A stretch of DNA of 64,000 nt from Pomacea canaliculata (lineage: Eukaryota > Mollusca > Gastropoda > Architaenioglossa > Ampullariidae), in NCBI RefSeq assembly GCF_003073045.1, contig NC_037603.1, positions 11,910,192-11,974,191 on the forward strand. The letters are read 5' to 3'. Positions 36,983 to 48,568 of this stretch are shown here, one piece after another. Numbering within the stretch: the first letter of the stretch is position 1; the number at the start of each line of letters is the position of its first letter. The position numbers were made by a program, and so were the translations under genes. The notes beneath the pieces are model-generated. The model was not told the DNA's origin. It ran no database searches and saw only the letters and a program-made list of their open reading frames with translations.

Positions 36983-37373
36983 GTCAAATAACAGACAATG
37001 GTGTTGACGAGATGCCGGTGCTCACAGCGGTCTGTCCTACAGCAGGGTTGTCGTCGTTGTCATTCAATTGTTTGTCTCCCTTATGCTGACATTGCTCGTA
37101 GCACCTTAGTCCCGCGGCTAAACTCTTATTTGCTTATTAATTTTAATAAAAAATTGTTTCATCCCAACTCAGTCTCTCACGTATACATACTTTCAAATCA
37201 TCAAACAGATCAAGGATACCTTCACAAAAACAAACTGCCATGCTTAAATAATTCTTACCATTTTAAAATCTGTGACAAAATGTGACATGTATTTCTAAAC
37301 ATTTTGACAACCCAGATTTGTATGAATGGACGACACTCCAGGTAGCAGAGACAACTGTACAATAATAGTTTAA

Positions 37374-40300
37374 TTAAGCAACCCCTGTATAGCGCCCCAT
37401 GAACAAAACCATCTTGTAAGTATTGTCTCGGATGATGTACAGGAAAGGGTGGTCTGCCCGGAAGCGGATTGGGAAAGACCTCGAAGAAATCTTAACTGCA
37501 GTCGCTGCAGATGCTTCTGTCCCCTCCTCGTTGACCTCCACCACAGCCTGGAAACAAAGATGACAAGTGATGAGTGAAGAGAGGTCTGAGGATGAGAAGG
37601 GTGGTGGGCTTGTTCAGGCCGCAAAACAAATTTACAGGAGGAATATGTATCAACACACACACAAAAATTATCGAAGAAAACTAACCTCGTGAATGACGTC
37701 GGAGATGTACAAGTCTTTCTCTGAGCTGATGCCACGGAAGTTGGCTTCTTTGCAGGTGAAGGAGGTGCGCATGCCCAACTTCCGTAAAGGTTCAATCAAA
37801 CTGAAGCGGCTCTTCGACTTAAATCTGCACAAACACAAACAAACAAAACACACACAAACACAAACACACACACAAACACACACACCCACACGCGCACACA
37901 CACAGAGTCTATGATGAGTCGGAAAACCGCAAATCGGAAAAAAGAAAGACGGGAAAGACTTGAAAGAGGATAATGAAATTATTAAGGAAAGAGATGGATG
38001 TATGCTGATGGCTGTGCTAGACTAAACTTGTGATAGGACCTCTACTTAATTAAGTACAGTGACCATATTTTTGCCCATGGTTAGGCGTTTCAGTCATAAG
38101 TCTCATTTCCTTATTTCTTCATCTTCTTCTTATCCACTCTCTGAAGACAAAACGGGGTAAAAAAAAGCAAGTAGTCATAGAGCAAAGATTTACTCGATGT
38201 AACTAAGAATCAGGTCATCGACCGACAGCCGATCGGCGCCAGGCGGAGCAAAACTCACCTGGGCAAAAACAATTCCAGTTTGGCATTGACCATGGAGCTG
38301 AGTTCAGAGGTGAATTCCTCCATCTTCAGAGACTGCTCCACTTGACTGAGAGTTCCAGGGCTGACCGGCAACACAATGAAGATGGAATATCGCTGGTCTT
38401 TGTAAGGCAGCTCCACAATGTCAGCTTTCAGATTCTTGGATCTTTTGCACCTGTACATGATGGTGTAACCGGCATGGAACATTAACAATTTTTGTTATTT
38501 ACAATCTCATTTTATGAAAACACTTAAACACATTTTAAACATAGCCGCTCAAGATACACATTGACGCATAGATAAACATGTATATGCATCTACAGTTCTA
38601 CACCTATAGTCTATAGACATTAAACAGACAAAAGGCCATACTTGAAATTGTCCTCCTTCTTCATCATGGGAACAGTAACGGTCGTGCCATCGTCCAGGTA
38701 AAATGGCTTCTTTGCTGTGTCCGCGAGGTTGAAGGTGTTCAGCCAAGAACCTGCCACAAGAGGACAAGATTATAAACAAGGACTCACAAGACCAATCTTT
38801 TAGCTGTACAACCAACTTTTACTATCAAGAAGGATTATTAGTCATCTGTAGACGGGGCTAGAGGTCAGAGGTCAGGGTTTGGGGTCAGTGCCCGCTGATT
38901 GTTGATTGGGCGAAATATTCTGGGTACGTGTGGTCGTCCCTAATCACAAGTTTTGTGTGTGGAAGAACACACAACATACAATAAAACTCGACCTTTAAAA
39001 TAGAGAGCATTGACGATCATCATGGCTGTTTTATTGTCGATGGTGTCCGGCGCAAGAAAATCTGGTATTTTGCCTTTGGTCACGTTGCCTACCCAGGTGT
39101 TGATGGGTGTCTCTGGACCACCAACGGCGCTGAGGTTAAAGTGGCCGAACCTAAAACAAGGGAGACAAGACAATTATTATAAATAATTAGACATTATCCA
39201 CGATGTATCTCGTTCACAGCTTGTGTGACTTACCGGGTATATTTCTGACTTACTTAGCTCGGTACATCTGCACCAGACCCTGACGAAAGGTTTTCTCAAC
39301 TGGTAGATTGGGTTTAACGAACACGGCGTTGGCCAAGTTAAGCTCGACAGAGGTGGAGAGCTGACTGGTCTTTAGCAACGCGGAGTAGGCTAAGTGGGCT
39401 TTCTTCTTCTGAAGTTTGGAGAGCCCCAGTACTTTGATCATTTCCTTGGCGGTGGCTTTCTGAGCACCTACAGTATAGAAAGATGTTTAAAATGTTATTT
39501 TATTGACAGGATAAACTTTTTCTACAAGCAAGGACGCCATGATTGATCTAATTATCAATACAATTATTTATGGTTTGCTTACTTTTCAGCAAGTAGTTAT
39601 AAACATATAGCTCACTGATCATTATGCAACATCTGTCATGTAATCAACATTTGAAGCAAATGAGATATTTTTCGATGGTAAAAATAAAATTAGCTTCATC
39701 CAAGTGTGGTCTTAAATATATGTGAACTATGTCTCGAAAAGATAATTTCCACGGAAAAGAACACGGTAAGAAAGATAGCCAACTATACCCGATTTTTACT
39801 TTAGCCAACATTTTTAAACTATCTTCTATTTTTACGAATTAATTACAAGTGTACTTGACCCTGGCCTTCACTCACCCAGATAGGTCATGGTCAGGGCCAC
39901 GTGGACGCTGAAGGGAGAGAAGACGATGTCAGAACTGACATTTTGCCTCAACTGTGAATACAGCGACGATGAGAAGATCGCGGAGGCTGACGACAGGTTT
40001 TCAATTAATTTCACATGTTGTTTCGTCAGCACGCAACCTTTCGCACCTGCCCAAAGATAAAATAAATTGTAGGTAAGGGAGGACTGGCAACGAGGGCTTG
40101 CATGTCCTCCACACACCATCAACATACACAACAACAATAATAAATTATAAAACTAACAATTACTATAGGCGCCTAAACACAACATCTTCACGAAAATGAA
40201 AGGCTGTTGTACAACTGAAAAATACAAAAACAAAGGGAGAGAAAACTAGGGAAAAGGGGACGCCATCAGGTTCTATTTGCGAAAGAGGTCATCCTTGGGA

Positions 40301-40837
40301 GCTTGGGAGGTGACACCACACACAGTTGCTTACCTGTGGTACTACCTTTGGCGACTTGACCTCGGGGGTCCTGGCGGCTCTGAGCCTTCGTGCCATCCAC
40401 AGCTACAGGCTTCTGAAGAAACTGGAACGAGTCGACCTCATTGGCTAGCGCTGAAGACACTGTTAGCAAAATCATTTTTTAAAAGTCGGTGAGTTTGAGT
40501 CACTTACTGATTCATTGAAATAATCATTAGCCACCTCCGAGGTCAGTCACACTTGACTTGATACTTTCCACTACCGTTATGAAGACAGATGGCTCTTCCA
40601 CAGCATCTTGCATAAACAGCATAAATATTTCTACAACTAGAATAACTTTTACTGTAATAAAAAATTTGTTATAAATAATTGTGTGGCGACGAACATACAT
40701 TACTATTCACTTGTCACATCTACAGGTAGGCTTGACTAAACGACATATCAAGCAGCACAGCCTACAATGTACATACCTACTGTGATGACAAGAAGGATGA
40801 GACAAATAAGCGTAAGAAGCCCACACGAGGAAGCCAT
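37374..40837 (-). CDS. Secreted inhibitory serpin, copy A (P1 Arg)
   Basis: Nine exons (40837-40777, 40459-40334, 40046-39876, 39467-39254, 39150-38993, 38750-38642, 38450-38259, 37824-37686, 37547-37374) sum to 1344 nt (447 aa). The signal peptide is [20 protein letters not shown]. Serpin landmarks include [19 protein letters not shown] (helix B), [25 protein letters not shown] (s3A), ADIVELPYK and the signature [11 protein letters not shown] near the C-terminus. The hinge [11 protein letters not shown] is the small-residue consensus of inhibitory serpins. Counting from P17 gives P1 Arg-P1' Ser ([10 protein letters not shown]), as in antithrombin, so trypsin- or thrombin-like proteases are the expected targets. 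It likely acts extracellularly, perhaps in haemolymph. Several N-glycosylation sites (NVS, NKT) are present. It is about 90 percent identical to copy B in the core exons. Confidence 0.93.
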
Positions 40838-41660
40838 TGTGATGGAGAAGTGGGTTCACTGTAACGAGTAAGCCCCTGTTTATGAAGACTTGACACCAGG
40901 TCAGCCAACGTCACGTGACTTCTGTCTCCGTCAACAGGAACAGTATTCGTTCGGCTAACGGTCTGTTTGGGTACAAAACATACCGGCAAACTTTAGTTCC
41001 GCATAGTCGCTTTTCAGCAGCTTTTGAGGACATGAGTTCCCGTCTTACTGACATAAGTATTTGGTGCAGGCCTAACGGGAGCCTCGCATGACTTATATTT
41101 TGGTTTACAGACCCAACGAACTGTGGCTACTTCAAATGTTAAAAGTCAGTTTAAGAAAAAAGAAAGCAGTACTCATGACATGGTAGTAACAGTATGGTCG
41201 GCTCGGGCTCTATTTATTTCAATGAACTTGTCCACTGCAAGAATAAGATTGCAGTTATTTCTCATGCAGCAATTCTCCAATGTCTCTTTACCTACCATTC
41301 AACTATTCCTTCTATCGCACCATCCCAACAGCAATGGTGCGGAGTGGAGACAAGTCGGTGTAGTATGCAGTGTAAGATGAGCACCACTTAGTTAACTCTT
41401 AATGGTCTCCATCCAAGGGACAGCGAAAACACTTGAACCTTTCATTCCCGTTTCCTACTGCAGTGACTATTGTTGCCACTGATGTCTGTCGCCGTCATTG
41501 TCATCATTCCGCCCCCACAAAAAAAACTCCAGCAACAACAGTGGGTTGCTTTGATTCACAGAGTCAACCACTGTTACACGAGACCCGGCTTCTGGTCGTG
41601 GCAACAGCAAAAAACACTTGACATGTACCTTTGCTTCACCTGTTAGTCTGGTATTAAGCT
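40838..41660 (-). promoter_or_regulatory. Upstream region shared with serpin B
   Basis: At least 800 bp upstream of serpin A match 57486-58240 upstream of serpin B, for example ACAGCGAAAACACTTGAA at 41422-41439 and near 58098, and TTCGTTCGGCTAACGGTCTG against TTCGTTTGGCTAACGGTCTG. The duplication therefore carried promoter and distal sequence. Open frames here are small and differ between the copies, so no gene is called. Confidence 0.65.
40910..40919. promoter_or_regulatory. GTCACGTGAC palindrome upstream of serpin A
   Basis: The perfect palindrome lies 73 bp upstream of the ATG at 40837, at the same distance as in serpin B, within a closely matching upstream region. It fits a CLEAR/E-box site. 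Confidence 0.45.
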
Positions 41661-41699
41661 ATCGTGTGCTCAACCACCCTCTCCTCCCCTTCATTTGCG

Positions 41700-42300
41700 G
41701 GCTCTTGTAGCCGAGTTCTCACCGGGAATCACCCTGGGTACGGTAAAGATGCACTTGTCCTAATGTTTGCAGTCTATATTAAGGTACTGAATGAAATGTA
41801 GATATTGATAATCAAATTATAAGTATATTATTATATATTGGGAAAATAATTGATGATTACAATTACAAGGGGCCTGGAGAGATCGTCTACCCCTGGGCCC
41901 GTGCTGGCTTTCGGCGGTCCTGTGTGCATGTTGCCATTTTCTAAAAACCTCCACCTGTTCTGAATGGTTAACAAAGATTCGCTCCATGTCACACACAACC
42001 CTCCATCCCCCACGTTGCCGTCTCGTATTTATGTTCAAAGGGAGATAAGAGCTATAATTCAGATTCAGTTACAGGTAGCCTCCCCTGAAATTTTCCTCCT
42101 CCAACCAGTATCCATCTACTTCTTTTGTCATCACTTTACTTGTCCATTGCAGAGATAAAATTCTTTGAAGTTTCCAATTCAATTTTCCGGTGATGGGTTT
42201 TCACTAAGCTATCTCACGAACACTGCTTTTGTTCGTTACGATATTGCTCTTTCTCTTTTCTACATTTCTTCTTCCTTCTTAATATTCTGCTGCTGCTAGA
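41700..42300. other. Unannotated spacer
   Basis: The region beyond the serpin duplication holds no recognised gene or clear repeat. The similarity to the serpin B upstream DNA fades near 41700 (GCGGGCTCTTGT). Confidence 0.5.
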
Positions 42301-42309
42301 GTTTGTGTG

Positions 42310-42530
42310 TGATCAGCGTTGGCGTTAGGGGGTGGCAAATGGGGCGGCCGCCCCAGGCTCCGCTCTCGAAGGGACCCCGCGCTTCAGCCCCGAGGTAAGG
42401 TGACCAGAGGCTTTTGACCTCGTGTCCCGCCTGCTCATAAAATGTCTGGGTGGGACGCTCAATGTCTGGCTTTCTGGCAAGTCCATCAAAGTCCCGCTTG
42501 TCTTTAAAAATACCGTACACTGATTCTCAT
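42310..42530. mobile_element. hAT-type terminal fragments
   Basis: GCGTTGGCGTTAGGGGGTGG followed by GGGGCGGCCGCCCC resembles the GC-rich ends of hAT elements of the GGGCNGCTGCCCC type. About 80 bp on, AAGGTGACCAGAGG ... GTGTCCCGCC resembles another hAT end type (GGTGACCAGACGTCCCG). The two may be nested or adjacent pieces. No target duplication or partner terminus is found. Confidence 0.35.
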
Positions 42531-43117
42531 CTGCGCCTTTGGTTTTGGCTTTTGCCTTTTGGCCTTGTCTTGTTGATGCCAATTTCTTTTTCGTCGCTCT
42601 GCGGGCTCCGGTATTTGACCCGTGACGGCAATGACCTGCCGGCCGACATCTTATTGCACGCGCCGCTGGTGGTCGTCTGCTCGTCCCTCTTTAAGGTGTC
42701 AGCTTCTTTGGTTACGGTTGTCCGAGTTCCCCCACTTCCCAGTGGCGACCCACGCCAACAGCTGACTAACCCCAAACCTAGTGATAATGGAATGGACAAC
42801 AAATGAGTACACAATGGATTTCACCTGCTGACTTTATTGTGTACAGTGAAGCTGTTTGAAGTCGCTCACTTTCCTTTGAAGGCAGCCGCTAACGACTCCA
42901 TCAGACATGTCAGTTATTATTTTTTATCTTTTTACTTTGTCTGTGTTGGAATGCTACGGACTGCCGATTTCTAACTCTGTTATACTTGATAAAATACATT
43001 TTTATCAAATTAACCTAGGCCGATGTTAAAAAAAAAACAAAAAACAAACAAGTGCATTTTACATTTTGGCAGACGATGCCGACCCAAAGGCATCTACAGG
43101 CCGTGTTTAAGCCCAGC

Positions 43118-43872
43118 CCTGGTATAGAGTTGTAGGCTAATGTAGTTTGCTTGGTGATGGAGAAACGCGCACACGAAGCGACAACACAAAACTAAAAAAA
43201 AATAAAATAAAATAAAAAATAAAAATATGGAAGAAAGGAAAAAAAAGAAAACAAAACCCTTTTCATACAGATGGCCAAACAAAACAAATATAGGAGAGCC
43301 CCACCATAACACGCACGCACAAAAAAAAAAAAAACCAAAACAAACAAAAACACAAATCAGACACAATCCCACGAACATGCACACCCGCCCCTCTAGCTAA
43401 TGGCGCTCGCTGGCCCCACGCGGCCCACAACTGTCACCGCAGTTCAGAAGGTTATTCCCCCCTTCCAGGCCACTGCCTGAGTCACCCGGCCATACATCAG
43501 TAACATATCCACCTCTTTACTGTCAATTCCAACTTGCTTGCAGGCCCCTTCAGTGGCACATTAATTCAGAGACCTAAATGCACGAGCGTTCTTCTAGAAT
43601 CTAGACCAGACCTGGGCAAAGGGCGGCCCGCGGGCCGAATCCGGCCCGCCTCTTGTCTCTGACCGGCCCGCACGCTGGCCCGCCCGCCAGTATATATGCT
43701 ATGTATACAGTATTGGGTAAAACTGAGTTAACTATATTAGTCCGGCCCTCTAAAACCATCCCAATTTCTCATGCGGCCCCTTGGGAAAATTAATTGCCCA
43801 CCCCTGATCTAGACGGTTCATGCGCGATAAATCATTGTGTCCAGCGGCCCTCTGACACCTGGCCCGCTACCC
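43118..43872. repeat. Repeat copy carrying two insertions
   Basis: The left end (GGTATAGAGTTGTAGGCTAA) and right part (CATATCCACCTCTTTACTGT ... GGTTCATGCGCGATAAAT ... CACCTGGCCCGCT) match 49420-49753 in the same orientation. This copy is longer because of a segment at about 43165-43400, part of which is an inverted copy of 48563-48668, and because of the 200-bp MITE at 43607. It is a dispersed or duplicated repeat of unknown type. Confidence 0.75.
43607..43806. mobile_element. Complete 200-bp hAT MITE
   Basis: The element starts CAGACCTGGGCAAAGGGCGG and ends AATTGCCCACCCCTG. The reverse complement of that end, CAGGGGTGGGCAATT, pairs with the start as an imperfect terminal inverted repeat. 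It is flanked on both sides by the 8-bp duplication ATCTAGAC (43599-43606 and 43807-43814), the hallmark of hAT transposition. It is too short to code and so must have been moved in trans. The repeat copy at 49.6-49.75 kb lacks it. Confidence 0.92.
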
Positions 43873-44044
43873 CGACGGCCCAGCCTACCTCCAGCCTGGA
43901 AATTGTATACTGCAGACTTGAAACTCAACATCTGCAGGTGCTCCTTCTTCAGACCAGAAAAAGAAGATGGAAAACAAGATAAGGTAGGAATATTTATATT
44001 TAAATTTTAAAAAACCGTTTTTCTTTTTAAAATGGAATACTGTA

Positions 44045-44530
44045 GTGGCGTGGACAGATCTGCCGTTGAAAGCATCACTACTCGGCAAAGTCAGAGGAAA
44101 GGTTTCCCACGCCCCCCACCACCACCACAACCACCACCACCTTTTTCGGCGTTCTTTGTCGGTGACGACACCATCATCGGCGCGCATCCCGAAACGTTGG
44201 TCACCTTACCTCCTCTCACCCTTTACTCTCTCTCCAATCACACCTCTCTTTGTTTTTGTTTTAAACATCTAACTGACGCGCATTCCGGAAACGTCCATCA
44301 TTCACACCCTTTCGCCCTCGCACGTGTTCAGTCGTATAGTACTTGGTGTAGGTCTCTGACACATTCATGGCTGTTAGTATGTCTGTACTTCTCTACTGAC
44401 TTGCTTGGTCTGTGTACCAATGTGCTTTATGCATTTTTGTAGTTGAATATCTTTTGTTTGTATATATCGCACTGAGCTTACTGTAACTTTGGGAAAATGT
44501 GCTTTGAAAATTATTTGTTGTTATTGTTGT
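44045..44530 (+). repeat. Possible LINE/SINE 3' end
   Basis: TATATATCGCACTGAGCTTACTG ... TGTGCTTTGAAAATTATTTG followed by TTGTTATTGTTGTTATTATT looks like the 3' end of an L2/CR1-type element with its short tandem tail. The upstream extent is unclear and no coding piece is recognised. Confidence 0.3.
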
Positions 44531-45020
44531 TATTATTTACAGACCTTCACACGCAGGGACTATAAACACTAAATTATAATAAAGATTTCACGAGCTGACC
44601 AACATGGTGTGACGAGTTGTCGGTTGCCAGATGTCTGGTGGAAGACAATAAACCTCATCTTGTCATTGCCCTCAAGCATGTGGTGTGTTTATACAGCTGT
44701 AATTTGTGGTACAAACCCTCGCCACACAAACACACATACTCTTTATAAACTCAAACTCACACACTTATTCGTTGCTACTCTTCACGCACACAAACACACC
44801 CAAACGCCGTATGCAGTAGGACATGCTTGTCCTTTATATGAAACAATACTTGTACTAACACGTAGTTAGCATTTTCTTATCTTTCTTTTGTTTTTACAAA
44901 AGGGTTGAAAAATCTGTTAGTGTCTTTTCATCCCACAAATCTCGCAGGCCCGTATAGAAACACTTCTGGATTGGGATTTGTTTATAAGACACCCAGACAC
45001 CCGCTACAAACAGCGTATAA

Positions 45021-45176
45021 CAAGGATGCCCAACCTGGCAAGTACAACTTGTTTCTAATAAAAATGGTATCCGCTTTATTTTTTTTTTCTTTCTTGTATT
45101 TTTGCGGTGAAACGCCCGTGGCACGCATGTCGGTAATGTGTATGACCCGCAGGCCGAAAAAGGTTGGGCATCACTG
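45021..45176. mobile_element. Complete 156-bp hAT MITE
   Basis: The ends CAAGGATGCCCAACCT and AGGTTGGGCATCACTG form terminal inverted repeats (14 of 16 bases pair). An identical 8-bp duplication, GCGTATAA, lies at 45013-45020 and 45177-45184. It is non-coding and AT-rich inside. It lies about 300 bp upstream of the intronless ORF at 45485. Confidence 0.92.
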
Positions 45177-45284
45177 GCGTATAACAAGCGCGAAACATTT
45201 TTAAAAAAAAAAAGCAGTTAGGCTATGCCTGCCTCCTCATGACAGCCAGAGATGCGAAAACCAGCGGCAACTGCTGCAAGCATC

Positions 45285-45330
45285 CTTCTTATGGATTGGT
45301 CCATTTTGTTGATGACGTCACACGGTTTGC
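45285..45330 (+). promoter_or_regulatory. Inverted CCAAT box and CRE-like site
   Basis: GGATTGGTCC (45293-45302, reading GGACCAATCC on the other strand) is followed 9 bp later by GATGACGTCAC, which holds the full CRE palindrome TGACGTCA (45314-45321). Both lie about 165-190 bp upstream of the ATG at 45485, where a promoter for the intronless ORF would be expected. Confidence 0.35.
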
Positions 45331-45484
45331 TGCGCTTTCCCCGAGAGCTCCGCCCGTGTCCCCATTGCACGCTGAGCAGCGACAGAGAAAGGTTCAGAGG
45401 AAGGCATTAGAGAAAGATAACTATTTTATGCATACAAAACGAAGACAATAAAAGATTTGTGTATCAGGACTTTACAAAAATTCC

Positions 45485-46798
45485 ATGAAGATGAGTAACC
45501 AGCAGCTAATCAAGGTCTGTCAAGAAGCCTTCATCCGCTGTGCGCCGTGGACACCAGTTACCTTCAGACTGCAACAAAGCAGGATAATACAATCAACAAC
45601 AGGCAACAATAGACAATATATTGAAGCTATAAAGTGTTTGGAGGCTTTTGGTGTTCGCAGTGATATTGACTCTGTGTGCGCACATCTGAGAACTTTTAAA
45701 GATTCTGAAATCGCCAAGAGAGTGTTCTGTAATATTCCTGAAGGGCCACAAGGACAGCCTTGGAGCTTACCTGCTGCTGTCGACCTTTCTGTTTCCGTGG
45801 AGGTAAAACACAGCATGGCTTACCAAGCTAGAAAGCTCTTTAAGGAGTTCCTGCGTGTCTTCCTTAGTCTCTGCCAGAACCTCATTGAAGATAATCAGTC
45901 TCTTGAGCAGAGACTGAAAGGCGCTTTCATTGATGTTTTCGAAGGACTGACAGATTCTAACTTCAGTCTTGAGCCTGGCTGGAACAAAAAACTTATACGC
46001 AAGCAAAGCTCCATTTGTTATGCAATACATCTCGTCCATCGCTACCTCATAGACTTTCCAGAGTATTACAAAACGATGATCAGTGATCTGGCCATCCTTG
46101 CTCCTAAACAATGGGGAATGTACCAGCGAGGAAATAAGTATTCAGGAGACTACACAAAGTGGTGTATACCTGAAACATTTAGAGGATTTGAATTGGACAC
46201 CGAATCTGACACACCAAGGGACTGGGATGCCATGCAGGGAGAAATGATAGCTTATGCTGAGAGGTCTACATTACTGTCTCCTGAAAAACGTACAAGAGTG
46301 GCGGATTCGTCGAGTTCGGAGGAAGAAGGATCGTCCTTACCTAAGATGAGTCGCACAGAGCGCTCAAACTTGACATTGCGACAATCTACACCACCTGACA
46401 TTGTCGATGACACTTCTTCCTCCTCTCCAGTGTCATCACCATTAGAGGAGGAAGAGTTTAATTATGAAGGACATGACGAGAGTGGCGGTACCGAGGACGA
46501 GGTGGTGACGAGAAATACAGCAAAGATGGACACGGCTAGAGCGATGACCTTTAGTCCTCAGCCTTCCACCTCTCGTGAAGAGGAACAACCGTCGACTTCC
46601 AGACAAGCAGACGTCAGGGCCGTGGAGACAACTGATATAACCGTTTCTTTTCGTTCTTCTACAGGAGGCATCAGACAAGCATCTTTTACACTGGATAATG
46701 CTGGCGTTTTTTCTTGTTCTTTTACAAGAGGCATCAGACGAGCATCTTTTACACTGGATAATGCTGGAAATATTAAACAAAGAAACACAGACGCCTGA
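45485..46798 (+). CDS. Intronless 437-aa ORF of unknown family
   Basis: This is the longest uninterrupted reading frame in the window. The family is not recognised. Residues 1-260 look like a folded, mostly helical domain (for example EAIKCLEAFGVRSDI, KLFKEFLRVFLSLCQNLI, HLVHRYLIDFPEYYKTM, GMYQRGNKYSGDYTKW). Residues about 270-375 are Ser/Glu-rich and low complexity (SSSSEEEGSS, SSSSPVSSPLEEEE, QPSTSREEEQPSTSR). The C-terminus carries two in-frame copies of a 21-residue unit (GIRQASFTLDNAG and GIRRASFTLDNAG; 63-bp period, 46654-46767). There is no signal peptide, TM or zinc-finger pattern. The flanks are a MITE upstream and AT-rich spacer downstream. It may be a gene of a mobile or virus-like element, or a retrogene or element-derived host gene. 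It looks whole. Confidence 0.6.
   Translation: MKMSNQQLIKVCQEAFIRCAPWTPVTFRLQQSRIIQSTTGNNRQYIEAIKCLEAFGVRSDIDSVCAHLRTFKDSEIAKRVFCNIPEGPQGQPWSLPAAVDLSVSVEVKHSMAYQARKLFKEFLRVFLSLCQNLIEDNQSLEQRLKGAFIDVFEGLTDSNFSLEPGWNKKLIRKQSSICYAIHLVHRYLIDFPEYYKTMISDLAILAPKQWGMYQRGNKYSGDYTKWCIPETFRGFELDTESDTPRDWDAMQGEMIAYAERSTLLSPEKRTRVADSSSSEEEGSSLPKMSRTERSNLTLRQSTPPDIVDDTSSSSPVSSPLEEEEFNYEGHDESGGTEDEVVTRNTAKMDTARAMTFSPQPSTSREEEQPSTSRQADVRAVETTDITVSFRSSTGGIRQASFTLDNAGVFSCSFTRGIRRASFTLDNAGNIKQRNTDA
46654..46767 (+). repeat. 63-bp tandem repeat within the ORF
   Basis: Two copies of about 51 bp (46654-46704 and 46717-46767) with period 63 bp share GGCATCAGAC and GCATCTTTTACACTGGATAA. The period keeps frame (21 codons). 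Similarity is high, so the duplication is young or maintained. Confidence 0.85.
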
Positions 46799-48270
46799 TG
46801 TTCCCTGATTTGTGGATAAATGTCAGAAATGCAAGAATATGCTAGGGAAACGTGGCCTAACTAACGATTTCACAGAATGACTTTAACAAAGTTTATATTG
46901 TGACTGATGACTTTGTCAGAAGTGATGTATCAAAAACTCATTCTGTGGACGTGGCTACAGCTCCAGCAAATGGATTTTTAATATTACAAAAATGGTAAAT
47001 TTTATTCCTTTGACATTTTTCGTGTAATTGAAAACTTGTAGAGGCCATTTTTACTTTTACATTTTTGTCTTCTTGATATATTTGGTACCGTTGGGGCTAT
47101 TTCTCAACTTTCAATCATTTTTCTAATATTCAATCTTCTTCAATAGTCTCTTGCATTAATCTCTCGTAAGCACTGATTTGTGTTCTGATCTTTCATTCTT
47201 TCTCTGCCTGTGTTTATTATGTGCCTGTAACCTTGACATATTTATCATATGCTTTTGGGTTTTTTTCCTTTTAAAATGAGGGTTCAAGTAACGGACCAAA
47301 ACACATTATAGCATGTCTTTAAAATGTGTATTCTTTTTTCATTTTGTTTTCACACACACATTCATTTAGTTTCCTGAAAAGGAACTGGTTAGCATAATGC
47401 TAATATATAACTTACAATATTTTGCTATTTTTCTATATTTTGCTTCTTTGTATACGGTGCTGGTGTAAAGGTATTGACAAAATGTTTGAAGCTTTCCTGT
47501 TTGTTGATCACAAATAGAAGCTCAATCCACCATTTCAGTTGCCTGCAATGTTTTCTTAACAACACAAAATTTTTCCATTGTGCAACCCAAAATTATGATC
47601 AAATATGACTCAGACAGTATCATCTACCACTGAAGCACATATTACCAATATTACCAGTTGGTTTGTTTTATCTTTCAATCTACATGTCGTTTCGATACAC
47701 CTATCTTGGTCTATTTAATACTTGATTACAATAAGAACAATTATCTACATGTTTAACAGCTGTTACCTAACAACCGTATCTTTATTTAATCATTTCCTCT
47801 AAATAGATATTTCATGTTGTTAGCAATAATTTTGTTTTTTACTTAAAATCCACTATTTACTATTTTTCTACTTCAACTTACTTCACGTGTCGTGGTAATT
47901 CGTCCTGCCAGGGATGACTAGTGTGGAGGATGTAATGCCGAGTTGCATGATGCCAGCGGTAAACGCATCCTTGACTGTTAATGATGTCTGATGATCTTGT
48001 GATGTCTTGAAAGTCCGATAAATAAAACCATGTCTCTCTTGTTTGAAAGCGTCTGTTGAAGCTTAAGTTGAAAGGAATTCGTTTAATTGACACATTAAAA
48101 ATACTACATACCACATAGAGATCAAAACGTTTCATTTGGGTGTGAGTTGGGGGGAGGAGGAGGAGAAGAAGAAGGAATCTCGGTGACAGTGCTGATGCTT
48201 TGAAAAATGATTTAAATGGTGATTAAAATATTTTTTACGAGGTTTTCATCTTGTGTGTATTAAATGCACT
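46799..48270. other. AT-rich spacer
   Basis: No gene, splice structure or repeat signature is recognised over 1.5 kb downstream of the intronless ORF. The DNA is AT-rich with many short T runs and could include that gene's 3' UTR. Confidence 0.5.
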
Positions 48271-48289
48271 TTTGTGGGGACGCTGTACA

Positions 48290-48568
48290 TACCTGGGCTG
48301 ATGTGCATAAGCGAACTTAAACATGAACTTAAGCTTAAGTTGGCTGACTTAACTTTAAGTACAGTAACTCGGTGTGCACAAGACAACTCGTCCGCTAAGT
48401 ACAAAATTTCTTACTCAACTTTAAGACTGCCCTCCCCCAGGTATAAACCCTTACTTAGCTGAGTCGGGCGACAGTTAGCACATTTCTGATTTCTTCGTGT
48501 GAAGAGTGACAGAAGATGGCAGCGAGACGACTGTGCTTTAGAATGATGATAAGAAGACATTTGAGGAG
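48290..48568 (+). mobile_element. PIF/Harbinger-like 5' end, truncated
   Basis: The segment runs from GGGCTGATGTGCATAAGCG (a plausible terminus near 48296) through palindromic AACTTAAGCTTAAGTT-type sequence to a frame starting ATGGCAGCGAGACGACTG at 48516. The frame reads MAARRLCFRMMIRRHLRRER, the arginine-rich opening seen in Harbinger transposases. It stops at the junction with the repeat that begins CGTGTTATGGTGGGG (about 48563). The other end and the DDE domain are missing. Confidence 0.45.

Noticed and set aside
40777-40989. Open frame opposite in phase over the serpin A signal exon (and its twin at 57425-57637)
   Set aside because: It is present in both copies only because the DNA is duplicated. 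The serpin frame is the one with a signal peptide and correct splicing.
44885-45210. Overlapping ORFs over the 45-kb MITE
   Set aside because: They run through the MITE and its flanks; the terminal repeats and target duplication explain the sequence.
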